From Rubrobacter calidifluminis (GTDB lineage: Bacteria > Actinomycetota > Rubrobacteria > Rubrobacterales > Rubrobacteraceae): DNA of 64,000 bases. Shown in pieces: positions 34,207 to 42,009 of this stretch. The notes under the pieces were generated by a model that saw only the letters and a program-made list of their open reading frames with translations, was not told the origin of the DNA and did no database searches. Where the stretch lies: contig NZ_JAQKGV010000001.1 of NCBI RefSeq assembly GCF_028617075.1, forward strand, positions 124,001 to 188,000, given 5' to 3'. A program made the translations under genes and the position numbers. How positions within the stretch are numbered: position 1 is the first letter of the stretch; each line of letters begins with the position of its first letter.

Positions 34207-35253
34207 ATGAGCCGGTGGAAGGTTCTGGCGGGTGTGGCGCTCCTCGCCGTCGCCATCCCGGCGGGGGCCGTCCTGGTCGTACAGGCCCGGGGTGATGTGA
34301 GCGGGGTGCTCGTACGGGCCCGGCCCTGGCCGGTCGGCGCGGCGTTGCTGCTCACCGCGGCATCCTACCTCTTCCTCAGCGGATCGTTCGCCGTGCTCGG
34401 ACGCGTCTTCGGCGTCTCCCTGGCCCGGAGGGAGCTGTTTACGGTAGGGTTCGTCTCCTGCGCGCTCGGTTACCTCACCTCTGCTGGAGGGGCCGCGGGC
34501 TACTCGCTCAGGGTGCTCGTGGCGAGGCGCCGCGGCCGGCCGGCGGAGAACATGCTCGCCGCCTCGATGGCCCACTCGGTGATGAACAACCTGATCCTGG
34601 TGCTGCTCGTCCCGGCCGGGGGGATCCTGCTGCTCGGCAGCGCCCGCCTTTCGGCGGGGTGGGGGGCGGATGGGAGGGGGGTCGTGCTCTTCGCCGGGAT
34701 CCTGGCGGCGCTGGCGGCGCTCGTCTCGGTTCGGAGGGTCAGGCTTCCATTGTGGCGTGCGTTGCAGGGGACGTTCGCGGGGGGGTTCCTCGGGCGGCTG
34801 TGGGGCGAGATCCGCGGAGGGGTCGCCCTGCTCCGCTCCAGACCGCGCAACGCCCTCGTGCCGCTCGCCCTCTCGGTCGCCGACTGGGGGTGCAGTGCGG
34901 GAGCGCTCTGGTTCTGCTTCGACGCGTTGGGGTACCACCTCGCACCCGCCGTCCTCCTCGCCGGCTTCGTCCTCGGGGCGGTGGCCGGCGCCGCCTCGAT
35001 GGTTCCCGGCGGGCTCGGTGTGCAGGAGGCGTCGATGTCCGCGCTCTTCGCTCTGCTCGGCGTACCTCTGGGCAAGGCGGTTCTCGCCGCGTTGCTGTTC
35101 CGGATCGTCTACTACGTGCTGCCGTTCATGGTGAGCCTGCCCCTGTACCGGGGGCTTCTCCGCCGAGAGGCCGTCACCAGGGTGCCGGGTGTCGGGTATA
35201 TAATCCCCGCCGGAGAAGAAAGCTGCCCGAAAGAGGAGGTGAGCGATCCTTGA
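34207..35253 (+). CDS. Lysylphosphatidylglycerol flippase-like membrane protein (UPF0104/LPG synthetase TM region)
   Basis: A 348-residue protein with about eight to nine membrane segments. The sequence GYLTSAGGAAGYSLRVLVARRRG and GAASMVPGGLGVQEASMSALF carry the glycine-rich signatures of the lysylphosphatidylglycerol synthetase transmembrane family, equivalent to the flippase half of MprF. It begins at ATG 34207, 3 bases after the synthase gene, so the two are almost certainly co-translated. The 3' end contains a -10 box for the next transcript. Lipid translocation is a family inference. Confidence 0.85.
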   Translation: MSRWKVLAGVALLAVAIPAGAVLVVQARGDVSGVLVRARPWPVGAALLLTAASYLFLSGSFAVLGRVFGVSLARRELFTVGFVSCALGYLTSAGGAAGYSLRVLVARRRGRPAENMLAASMAHSVMNNLILVLLVPAGGILLLGSARLSAGWGADGRGVVLFAGILAALAALVSVRRVRLPLWRALQGTFAGGFLGRLWGEIRGGVALLRSRPRNALVPLALSVADWGCSAGALWFCFDALGYHLAPAVLLAGFVLGAVAGAASMVPGGLGVQEASMSALFALLGVPLGKAVLAALLFRIVYYVLPFMVSLPLYRGLLRREAVTRVPGVGYIIPAGEESCPKEEVSDP

Positions 35254-35448
35254 GCCACGCGGACGAAGGCCCGAGTAGTAGAGGGTCGCTCGCCTCGCGT
35301 CCGATCACCGGGTAGCGGCCCGCTCCCCACCGGAGCGTCATCCCACCCCGGGGAGGGCGTGGTTGGTCGACCATCCTGCTTCCCCGGGGTCCGTGCTCGA
35401 AGGATCCTCGCCTCCTGAGTCGATGCGCTCACGGAGAGGAGGTGGAGA
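35199..35448 (+). promoter_or_regulatory. Promoter and structured leader of the duplicated-permease ABC operon
   Basis: TATAAT (35199-35204) lies inside the end of the flippase gene, giving a predicted leader of about 240 nt before GTG 35449. The leader can form a long stem GAGGTGAGCGATCC (35235-35248) with GGGTCGCTCGCCTC (35283-35296, two G-U pairs), a 6-bp hairpin CGCTCC/GGAGCG (35321-35337), and ACCCCGGGGAGG (35345-35356) with CTTCCCCGGGGT (35379-35390), with TGGTCGACCA in its loop. No T tract follows. Candidate cis-acting RNA; no known riboswitch class is recognised. Confidence 0.5.
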
Positions 35449-37203
35449 GTGTCTCAGAGAGTGCGGACTTTCCCGAGCCGGCAGGCTCTCGGGAGGATGC
35501 CCTTCGGGATGGTGGACGTCGTGGTGCTGGCGGGCATCTTCCTGTTGCTGTTCGCGGTGGTGTGGGCCGGACGGGGTATGGTCTCCTCTTTCACCCCCTC
35601 GCGGCCGGTGCGGGTGAGCACCGATCCGGCCGAGCTTCCCTACTATGCGCTGCGCAGCGCGATCCGGATGTTCGTGGCCCTGTTTTTCTCGGTCGTGTTC
35701 ACGCTGGGCTACGGATATCTCGCTGCTAAGAGCCGCAGGGCCGAGAAGGTTCTCGTGCCGGCTCTGGATATCCTGCAGTCGGTGCCCGTGCTGGGCTTCC
35801 TCTCTGTGACCGTCACGGGGTTCATAGCGCTCTTCCCCCACAGCATGCTGGGCCTGGAGTGTGCTTCGATCTTCGCCATCTTCACCGCACAGGCCTGGAA
35901 CATGACGTTCAGCTTCTACCACTCGGTCAGGGCGCTGCCGCGCGAGCTCGACGAGCTGAGCCGGATGCTCAGGCTCACCCGCTGGCAGCGCTTCTGGAAG
36001 ATCGAGGTGCCGAACTCGATAGTCGGGTTGGTGTGGAACGGGATGATGAGCTTCGGTGGGGCGTGGTTCTTCCTCGCCGCCTCCGAGTCGATCAGCGTGC
36101 TCAACCACGACTACCAGCTGCCGGGTGTCGGCTCGTTCGCCGCCGAGGCGATAAGGAGGGGGAACCTGGGTGGGGTGGTCCTCGCGATAGTCACGATGGC
36201 CTTCATGGTCGTCGCGATAAACTTCCTGTTCTGGCGCCCGATCACCGCGTGGGCCGAGCGCTTCAAGGTCGAAGAGGCGGAGGCCGCCGAGGTGCAGAGA
36301 TCCTGGGTGCTGGAGGTGCTGCGGCGTTCGATCTTCGCGTCTCTCGCCGGGTCAGCCTGGGCGGTCGTGACCGAGCCGCTCGGCAGGATGATGCGGATAC
36401 TGGGGCGCGATGGGGAGTATCCGTCGGGGGGCGGGTTGCCTGGCGGAAGGAAGCTCCCCGGGCGTACAGGGGACTTTATCTTCGCCGCCTTCGTACTCCT
36501 CCCGATAGCTTACGGGATCTACCGCATGGCTGACTACGTGCTCAGGGGGGTGGGGCTGGGTGGTCTGGGTGGGGCTTTCCTGCTCGGCGCGTTCACGCTC
36601 GGACGGGTTTTCGCCGTGCTCGTTTTCGCGACCCTCGTCTGGGTGCCGGTAGGGGTTTGGATCGGGCTCAACCCCAGAGTGGCACGCCTGGCACAGCCGC
36701 TGATACAGGTTCTGGCGAGCTTCCCGGCCAATCTGCTCTTCCCCTTCGCTACGCTGCTCTTCTTGAAGTACGGTATCAGCCTGAACCTCGGCGGCATCCT
36801 TCTGATGGCACTGGGTTCGCAGTGGTACATCCTGTTCAACACCATAGCAGGGGCCATGGCCATACCGACCGACCTGCGGGAGGCAGCCGAGGCGAGCGGG
36901 CTCAGAAGGTGGAAGAGGTGGCGGTACCTGATCCTCCCGGGCATATTCCCGGCGTACGTGACGGGGGGGATCACGGCGGCCGGAGGGGCCTGGAACGCTT
37001 CGATCGTGGCCGAGGTTGTGCGCTACGGTGGCACCACGCTCACCGCCTCCGGCCTCGGGGCTTACATCACCCGGGCGACGGCGACCGGGCAGTGGCCTCA
37101 GATCCTCACCGGCGTTGCGGTGATGAGCCTCTACGTTGTGGCCTTCAATCGCCTGCTCTGGCGCAGGCTCTACGCTCTGGCAGAGACCCGTTACTCGCTG
37201 TAG
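35449..37203 (+). CDS. ABC transporter permease with duplicated membrane domains (anion type)
   Basis: The 584-residue protein has two BPD-type permease modules in tandem, each with five or six membrane segments, so one chain provides both halves of the channel. The cytoplasmic EAA-like loops are visible as ELDELSRMLRLTRWQRFWKIEVP in the first half and DLREAAEASGLRRWKRWRYLILP in the second. This is the architecture of COG4986, predicted anion transport. GTG 35449 is preceded by AGGAGGTGGA. The ATPase follows after 9 bases. No solute-binding protein gene is nearby, so the substrate is unknown; nitrate, sulfonate or bicarbonate relatives are the nearest functional guesses. Confidence 0.85.
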   Translation: MSQRVRTFPSRQALGRMPFGMVDVVVLAGIFLLLFAVVWAGRGMVSSFTPSRPVRVSTDPAELPYYALRSAIRMFVALFFSVVFTLGYGYLAAKSRRAEKVLVPALDILQSVPVLGFLSVTVTGFIALFPHSMLGLECASIFAIFTAQAWNMTFSFYHSVRALPRELDELSRMLRLTRWQRFWKIEVPNSIVGLVWNGMMSFGGAWFFLAASESISVLNHDYQLPGVGSFAAEAIRRGNLGGVVLAIVTMAFMVVAINFLFWRPITAWAERFKVEEAEAAEVQRSWVLEVLRRSIFASLAGSAWAVVTEPLGRMMRILGRDGEYPSGGGLPGGRKLPGRTGDFIFAAFVLLPIAYGIYRMADYVLRGVGLGGLGGAFLLGAFTLGRVFAVLVFATLVWVPVGVWIGLNPRVARLAQPLIQVLASFPANLLFPFATLLFLKYGISLNLGGILLMALGSQWYILFNTIAGAMAIPTDLREAAEASGLRRWKRWRYLILPGIFPAYVTGGITAAGGAWNASIVAEVVRYGGTTLTASGLGAYITRATATGQWPQILTGVAVMSLYVVAFNRLLWRRLYALAETRYSL

Positions 37204-37212
37204 GAGGAGAAG

Positions 37213-38544
37213 ATGGCATCCGTCACGACGACGTCCAAAGTTATCATCTCGGTATGCAACCTCAGGAAGGATTTCGAGACACCCTCCGGTGGGAACCTCC
37301 CGGTGCTGGAGGGGATAGACCTCGAGTTGCACGAGGGGGAGATCGTGGCCCTCCTCGGGAGGTCCGGGTCTGGTAAGTCTACGCTGCTGCGCTGTATCGC
37401 GGGGCTCATACCGCCTTCGGAGGGTAACGTCTTCTACCGGGGCAGGCCCCTCTCCGGCTCCAACCCGGGCACGGCGGTGGTCTTCCAGACCTTCGCGCTC
37501 CTGCCCTGGCTCACGGTGCAGCAGAACGTCGAGATCGGACTCGAAGCCCGCGGCGTGCCGCGTGAGGAGAGAAGGAAGAGGGCGCTCAAGGTGATAGACC
37601 TGATCGGGCTCGACGGGTTCGAGTCGGCCTACCCCAAGGAGCTCTCGGGGGGGATGCGCCAGCGGGTGGGCTTCGCCCGGGCTCTGGTCGTCGAGCCGGA
37701 CGTGCTGCTCATGGACGAGCCGTTCAGCGCGCTCGACGTGCTCACCGCCGAGAACCTCAGGACCGAGATCCTCGAGCTGTGGCAGGCCGGTGAATTTCCC
37801 GCGAGGTCCATACTGCTCGTCACCCACAACATCGAGGAGGCCCTGCTCTTCGCCGACCGGGTGGTGGTGCTCGGGACCAACCCCGGTCGCATAAAGCACT
37901 CTCTGGTGGTCGGCCTGCCGCGTCCGCGCGACCGGCGCTCCGCTGCTTTCGAGGCGCTGCTCGACAGAACCTACGGGGTGATGATGGGGCGTGAGGAGGA
38001 GCTGCGCGGGGAGCTGGAGGGTGAGACGGAATCCGGGAGCGAGAAGGGGGTATCCCCCGGCATGATCCCCCACGCGAGCGTCGACGGGTTGTCGGGTTTT
38101 CTGGAGATACTGCAGGCCGAGGGCGGGGTGGCGGACCTGGCGGACCTCGCCTCCGACCTCGGCCTCGAGGTCGACGACATGGTGCCCCTCGTCGACGCCT
38201 GCCAGCTCCTCGGGTTCGTGAGGACCGAAGGCGGGGAGGTGCACATGACCGAAGTGGGCCACGAGTTCGCATCGGCGGACATCCAAATCTCCAAACGTCT
38301 CTTCGCCCGACAGGTGAGGGAGCGGGTGTGGCTCGTGCGGGTGATCGAGAGGGTCATAGGACGAGCTTCCGACGGAGCGCTGCCCGAGGGGCTCTTCCTG
38401 GACATTCTGGGCAACCACTTCAGCCCCGAGGAGGCGCGCCGGCAGCTCGAGGTGGCCGTGGACTGGGGCAGATACGCCGAGCTGTACGAGTACGACGCCG
38501 CCCGCAGGGAGATCCGCACCCCGAACTTCGACGAGCGGAGATAA
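37213..38544 (+). CDS. ABC transporter ATP-binding protein with C-terminal AAA-associated domain
   Basis: The first about 260 residues form a NitT/TauT-type ATPase: Walker A LLGRSGSGKSTLLR, Q-loop AVVFQTFALLPWLT, signature LSGGMRQRVGFARAL, Walker B VLLMDEPFSALD and H-loop VTHNIEEALLFADR. The last about 160 residues (from DGLSGFLEILQAEGGVADLA) match the C-terminal AAA-associated domain, which has two winged-helix-like parts and is found fused to this ATPase group. It pairs with the duplicated permease upstream (9-bp gap). The start is ATG 37213 with GGAGGAG upstream. The extra domain may sense a ligand or couple subunits; not known. Confidence 0.88.
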   Translation: MASVTTTSKVIISVCNLRKDFETPSGGNLPVLEGIDLELHEGEIVALLGRSGSGKSTLLRCIAGLIPPSEGNVFYRGRPLSGSNPGTAVVFQTFALLPWLTVQQNVEIGLEARGVPREERRKRALKVIDLIGLDGFESAYPKELSGGMRQRVGFARALVVEPDVLLMDEPFSALDVLTAENLRTEILELWQAGEFPARSILLVTHNIEEALLFADRVVVLGTNPGRIKHSLVVGLPRPRDRRSAAFEALLDRTYGVMMGREEELRGELEGETESGSEKGVSPGMIPHASVDGLSGFLEILQAEGGVADLADLASDLGLEVDDMVPLVDACQLLGFVRTEGGEVHMTEVGHEFASADIQISKRLFARQVRERVWLVRVIERVIGRASDGALPEGLFLDILGNHFSPEEARRQLEVAVDWGRYAELYEYDAARREIRTPNFDERR

Positions 38545-38682
38545 GGCCGCCTGTCCCGCCGAGGAACGGGGTTTCACGACCCGAGGCCACGTTTTAGCGA
38601 CTATTTTACGTGTCGGGCGTAATCATGGTAGGCGAGCGCCCCGGTTCCATGCTCGAGGGAGGTCGAAGCTGCTGCGCCGGTT

Positions 38683-40851
38683 GTGGAGAATGTCGACGTG
38701 AAGGTCTATCGTGGTCGAATGAGGTTCGTGGGCGCCAGGAGGCGCCAGAAGAGGAAAGAGTTCCGCAAGCGCCTCTATCGCAGGCGCAGATGGTTCGGCC
38801 TCTTCGTCCTGGGGGCGGTGGTCCTGATCTGTTTCGCCGCGATAAAGGCCGAGGGCACGATAAAGGACGGGCCGATCCCGCCGGGGTTCTTCGCCGCCCA
38901 TCCTTCCCTCGACCAGAGCAGCGTGATCTACGACTCCTCCGGCCATCCGGTGAGCTACGTCTTCGGGTCCGAGAACAGGATCGTGGTTCCCCTGAGCAAG
39001 ATGTCGCCGTATCTCCCGGAGGCGCTCATCGCCATAGAGGACAACAACTTCTACGAGTTCCCGGCGATAGATCCCAAAGGGATAGCCCGCGCGATAGTCG
39101 TGGACATCACCCACGGGGCGCCGAGGCAGGGGGGCTCGACGCTCACCGAGCAGCTCATGAAGCAGCTCTACATAAAGCAGAACCTGCGGGGACAGAAGGA
39201 CATCTGGCGGGTTCTGGCCGAGGCGGCGCTCTCGGTCCCCTACGCGATGAGCCACACCAAGCACCAGATCCTGCAGAACTACCTCAACACCGTCTACTTC
39301 GGGCATAACGCCTACGGAGCGCAGGCTGCGTCCCTGACTTACTTCGGGGTACCCGCGAACAAGCTGAGCCTGCCGCAGGCGGCCACCCTGGCCGGGTTGG
39401 TCAACGCACCGACGTCCCTCGACCCGCTCAAGAACCCGAAGGCCGCCACCCAGAGGCGAAACGCCGTCCTCAAGGCGATGTTCGAGCAGCACATGATCTC
39501 CCGCTCCCGCTACGAGAAGTCGGTGAAGACCCCGCTGCAGACTCACCCCTACGATTTCTCGGCCCCCGCTCAGGATGAGGCGTACACCACCGCGGTGAAG
39601 AACCTCCTCTTCAGGAAGCTCGGCCAGAAGAAGCTGGAGACCGGAGGCCTCAAGATCTACACCCCGATGAAGGAGAGCTTCCAGAAGAACACCTACGACT
39701 CCGCCAAAGCTCTGCTGCCCGACCCTTCGGTGGATCCCTCGGCCGCCTCGGCGGTGGTCCAGCCGGGCACCGGGGCGGTCCTCTCGCTGCAGGGTATCAC
39801 CCCCGGTGGGTTCGACCTCGCCACCCGAGGATACAGGCAGCCGGGCAGTTCCTTCAAGACCTTCGTGCTCGCCGCCGCGGTGAAGGACGGCATAGACCCG
39901 GCCAGGAGCGTGTTCGTCTCGAGGAACCTGCAGTTCTCCTGGAACGGTACCCCGGCGAGCATCCACAACTTCGCCTACAGGCAGCGGGGGCCGATGACGC
40001 TGGAGAAGGCGACCGAGATCTCCGACGACTCAGTCTTCGTTCAGCTCGGGCTCCTGGTGGGGCTGGACAACGTGATCCGAACCGCCCACCAGATGGGGAT
40101 CACCTCGTCCCTCAACCGGGATCCCTCGATGCTCCTCGGCGGGCTGCAAAAGGGGGTGACGGTGCTCGAGATGGCCTCGGCCTACGCGACGCTCGCCGAC
40201 GGGGGCGTCTACCACTCACCGTACGTCGTGAGCAAGGTCGAACAGAACGGCCGGGTCATCTGGACGCCGCACCACACCTCCCGTCGGGCGCTCACGAAGA
40301 ACCAGGCCGCCGTCGTGGACTCGGTTCTCGAAGGGGTCATGAAGAACGGCACCCCCAGATGGTTCCACGACGCCGACGCCGAGACCGAGCATACCATCGC
40401 CGGTAAGCCCGGCATCTCGAGCAACGACAACGACGCCTACTTCGCGGCCTACACCCCTCAGTACTCGATGGCCGTCTGGGTCGGCTACCCACAGGGGGGC
40501 TCGATGGCGAACGTGCCGGGGATAGGCTACGTCTACGGCGAGAGTATCCCGCAGGAGATCATGATCCAGCTCTTCAAGGAAGCCCTCCGGAACGAGCCGA
40601 ATGTCGGTTTCCCGAAGCCCGACTTCTCCGGGCTGCACGCGATCTACGTGCCCCCGAACGACATCCAGAACCTGGCGGACAACGGCCTGCGCGGCACCAG
40701 CATAAACGCCTTCTCACCCCCGCCGGTCCATCCGGCAGGCAGCATTGCCGGCCGGGGAAAGCAGGGGATCCTCCCCGAAGGCAGCGGGGGTACAAGCCTC
40801 CTGCGGGGGCTGCACCGGCTCCTCAGGAGCATCCAGAAGAGCCTCCCGTGA
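38683..40851 (+). CDS. Class A penicillin-binding protein with divergent active-site motifs
   Basis: A 722-residue bifunctional peptidoglycan synthase. A very basic N-terminus and one membrane helix (about 36-55) precede a GT51 transglycosylase domain (about 75-245) with Glu119 in AIEDNNFYEF and GGSTLTEQLMKQL, then a transpeptidase domain (about 320-655). The transpeptidase SxxK is Ser389-Lys392 (SSFK). The SxN motif is SDD (447-449) and the KTG motif is KPG (575-577). In the transglycosylase the usual EH(x)G and TQQ are EF and TEQ. The start is GTG 38683 with no strong ribosome binding site; GTG 38698 or ATG 38719 are possible. Function in cell-wall synthesis is inferred from overall similarity. 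Confidence 0.86.
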   Translation: MENVDVKVYRGRMRFVGARRRQKRKEFRKRLYRRRRWFGLFVLGAVVLICFAAIKAEGTIKDGPIPPGFFAAHPSLDQSSVIYDSSGHPVSYVFGSENRIVVPLSKMSPYLPEALIAIEDNNFYEFPAIDPKGIARAIVVDITHGAPRQGGSTLTEQLMKQLYIKQNLRGQKDIWRVLAEAALSVPYAMSHTKHQILQNYLNTVYFGHNAYGAQAASLTYFGVPANKLSLPQAATLAGLVNAPTSLDPLKNPKAATQRRNAVLKAMFEQHMISRSRYEKSVKTPLQTHPYDFSAPAQDEAYTTAVKNLLFRKLGQKKLETGGLKIYTPMKESFQKNTYDSAKALLPDPSVDPSAASAVVQPGTGAVLSLQGITPGGFDLATRGYRQPGSSFKTFVLAAAVKDGIDPARSVFVSRNLQFSWNGTPASIHNFAYRQRGPMTLEKATEISDDSVFVQLGLLVGLDNVIRTAHQMGITSSLNRDPSMLLGGLQKGVTVLEMASAYATLADGGVYHSPYVVSKVEQNGRVIWTPHHTSRRALTKNQAAVVDSVLEGVMKNGTPRWFHDADAETEHTIAGKPGISSNDNDAYFAAYTPQYSMAVWVGYPQGGSMANVPGIGYVYGESIPQEIMIQLFKEALRNEPNVGFPKPDFSGLHAIYVPPNDIQNLADNGLRGTSINAFSPPPVHPAGSIAGRGKQGILPEGSGGTSLLRGLHRLLRSIQKSLP

Positions 40852-40860
40852 CCCCCTGCC

Positions 40861-41328
40861 TCAGCCCACTCGTTTCCAGACGGCGGCGGTGACACTCCGC
40901 ATGAAGAGCGCCGCAGCCCTGCGCTCCTCTTCGTCCATCCGCCCGGCTATCTCCCGGATCTCCTGCACGAGCGGCCGGAGGTGCCGCCGGGCCTCCGCGA
41001 CCCCCTGCGGGGTGGCCCGTAGCAGGGAGCTGCGGCGGTCGTTCGGGTTCGGGTGCCTCTCCACGAAGCCGGCCTTTTCCAGACGGTCCACCAGAGCGGT
41101 CACGGCCCCGGAGGTCATCGAGAGCCGACGTCCCAGCTCCTTCGGGGTCATCTCCCCCGCACCCAGGTGTTCCAGCGCCGCCACCTCCGAGAGCCCGAGC
41201 CCGACCCTCCGGGCCACCGCCGCAGTGTACGAGAGGACCGCCGAGATTTCGTCGCGCAGCAACACCACCAGATCCTCAGGATCGTATCCCGGGTTTCTAC
41301 CGGCCTCGCTCTCGTGACGGTCGTCCAT
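40861..41328 (-). CDS. MarR-family transcriptional regulator
   Basis: A 155-residue protein with the MarR winged helix: LGLSEVAALEHLGAG, TPKELGRRLSMTSGAVTALVDRLEKAGFVERHPNPNDRRSS, which includes the recognition helix and wing. Start ATG 41328; the frame is open further upstream but lacks a ribosome binding site there. It is divergent from a second MarR gene, with a 154-base gap containing a 19-bp tandem repeat and an operator-like inverted repeat. It converges on the PBP gene (9-bp gap). It may control itself and the neighbouring exporter operon. Ligand unknown. Confidence 0.88.
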   Translation of the reverse strand: MDDRHESEAGRNPGYDPEDLVVLLRDEISAVLSYTAAVARRVGLGLSEVAALEHLGAGEMTPKELGRRLSMTSGAVTALVDRLEKAGFVERHPNPNDRRSSLLRATPQGVAEARRHLRPLVQEIREIAGRMDEEERRAAALFMRSVTAAVWKRVG

Positions 41329-41358
41329 GGGGGTGTTGTAGCACGCCTCCTCTCCCTT

Positions 41359-41396
41359 TGTGAACCCTGTATCCGAGTGTGAACCCTGTATCCGAG
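41359..41396. repeat. Perfect 19-bp tandem direct repeat between divergent marR genes
   Basis: The unit TGTGAACCCTGTATCCGAG occurs twice back to back (41359-41377 and 41378-41396) with no mismatch. It lies just upstream of the leftward marR gene and is not part of either coding region. It could be a duplicated binding site for one of the regulators or a recent slippage duplication. Confidence 0.9.
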
Positions 41397-41412
41397 CCGC
41401 AAAAATTTCTGA

Positions 41413-41448
41413 TGCAATGATTGAAATTGCAAGTAAATCTCGTATACT
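41413..41448 (+). promoter_or_regulatory. Promoter and MarR-type operator of the marR-exporter operon
   Basis: TTGAAA (41421-41426), 16 bp, TATACT (41443-41448) is a strong promoter. The inverted repeat TGCAAT (41413-41418) / ATTGCA (41426-41431) overlaps the -35, as expected of a MarR repressor site. Confidence 0.65.
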
Positions 41449-41482
41449 CTCCAGGCTGTTACGGAACGTTACGAGGTGTTCC

Positions 41483-41944
41483 ATGTCCGGGTTTTTGCGG
41501 AACGACGAGAAGGAGGCCGGGGTAAGGATCTTCGTTGGCGAGGAGCCGCTTCTGGAGCAGCTTGCGCTGGCCTTCAAGCGGACGCTCGGTGCGATCGAGC
41601 GGGAGGGCGGCATCGGTGCGATGAAGCTGTTCGTGCTCTCCGAGATCGGACGTGGGGATGGGGTGAGCCAGGCTGCCATCTGTCAGGAGCACGGGCTCGA
41701 CCCTTCGCGGGTGACGCGTTTCGCGCAGGCGCTGGAGGGGGAGGGTTTGATCTTTCGGGAGCGCGATCCCGAGGACAACCGGGTGGTCAGGATGTACCTC
41801 ACCAGCGAGGGGAGGAGGCTGCTCGAGGTGGTACCGGCGCTCGAAGAGGGGCTGGGGCGACGGGTGTCTGGCGCCATGAGCGAGCGGGAGGTAGAGGAGC
41901 TACGACGCCTGCTCGGGTTGCTCGCCGAGGCGATGAAGAAGTGA
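41483..41944 (+). CDS. MarR-family transcriptional regulator, likely repressor of the downstream exporter
   Basis: A 153-residue winged-helix regulator: GAMKLFVLSEIGRGDGVSQAAICQEHGLDPSRVTRFAQALEGEGLIFRERDPEDNRVVRMYLTSEG shows helix, recognition helix and wing. ATG 41483 is preceded by GAGGTG and lies 35 bases after a strong -10. The downstream DHA2 exporter is 61 bases away, with a small reading frame between, so regulator and pump form one operon as in EmrR/EmrAB or QacR-like systems. An operator overlapping the promoter suggests autorepression, relieved by the exported compound. Confidence 0.88.
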   Translation: MSGFLRNDEKEAGVRIFVGEEPLLEQLALAFKRTLGAIEREGGIGAMKLFVLSEIGRGDGVSQAAICQEHGLDPSRVTRFAQALEGEGLIFRERDPEDNRVVRMYLTSEGRRLLEVVPALEEGLGRRVSGAMSEREVEELRRLLGLLAEAMKK

Positions 41945-41970
41945 TCGGATTTCAGAGGAAGGATTTAGAG

Positions 41971-42009
41971 ATGAAGGGTTTTATGTTCAGAAGAGGGGCG
42001 GGAGGATGA
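41971..42009 (+). CDS. 12-residue upstream reading frame before the DHA2 exporter
   Basis: ATG 41971, preceded by AGAGGAAGGA at a suitable distance, opens a 12-codon frame (MKGFMFRRGAGG). Its TGA (42007-42009) overlaps the exporter start in ATGA. This is the layout of a translational coupling peptide or an attenuation leader; whether the peptide itself matters is unknown. Confidence 0.45.
   Translation: MKGFMFRRGAGG

Noticed and set aside
41359-41396. Direct repeat as a possible CRISPR remnant
   Set aside because: Only two units, joined without a spacer, and no cas genes in the window. It is treated as a tandem duplication in a regulatory region.
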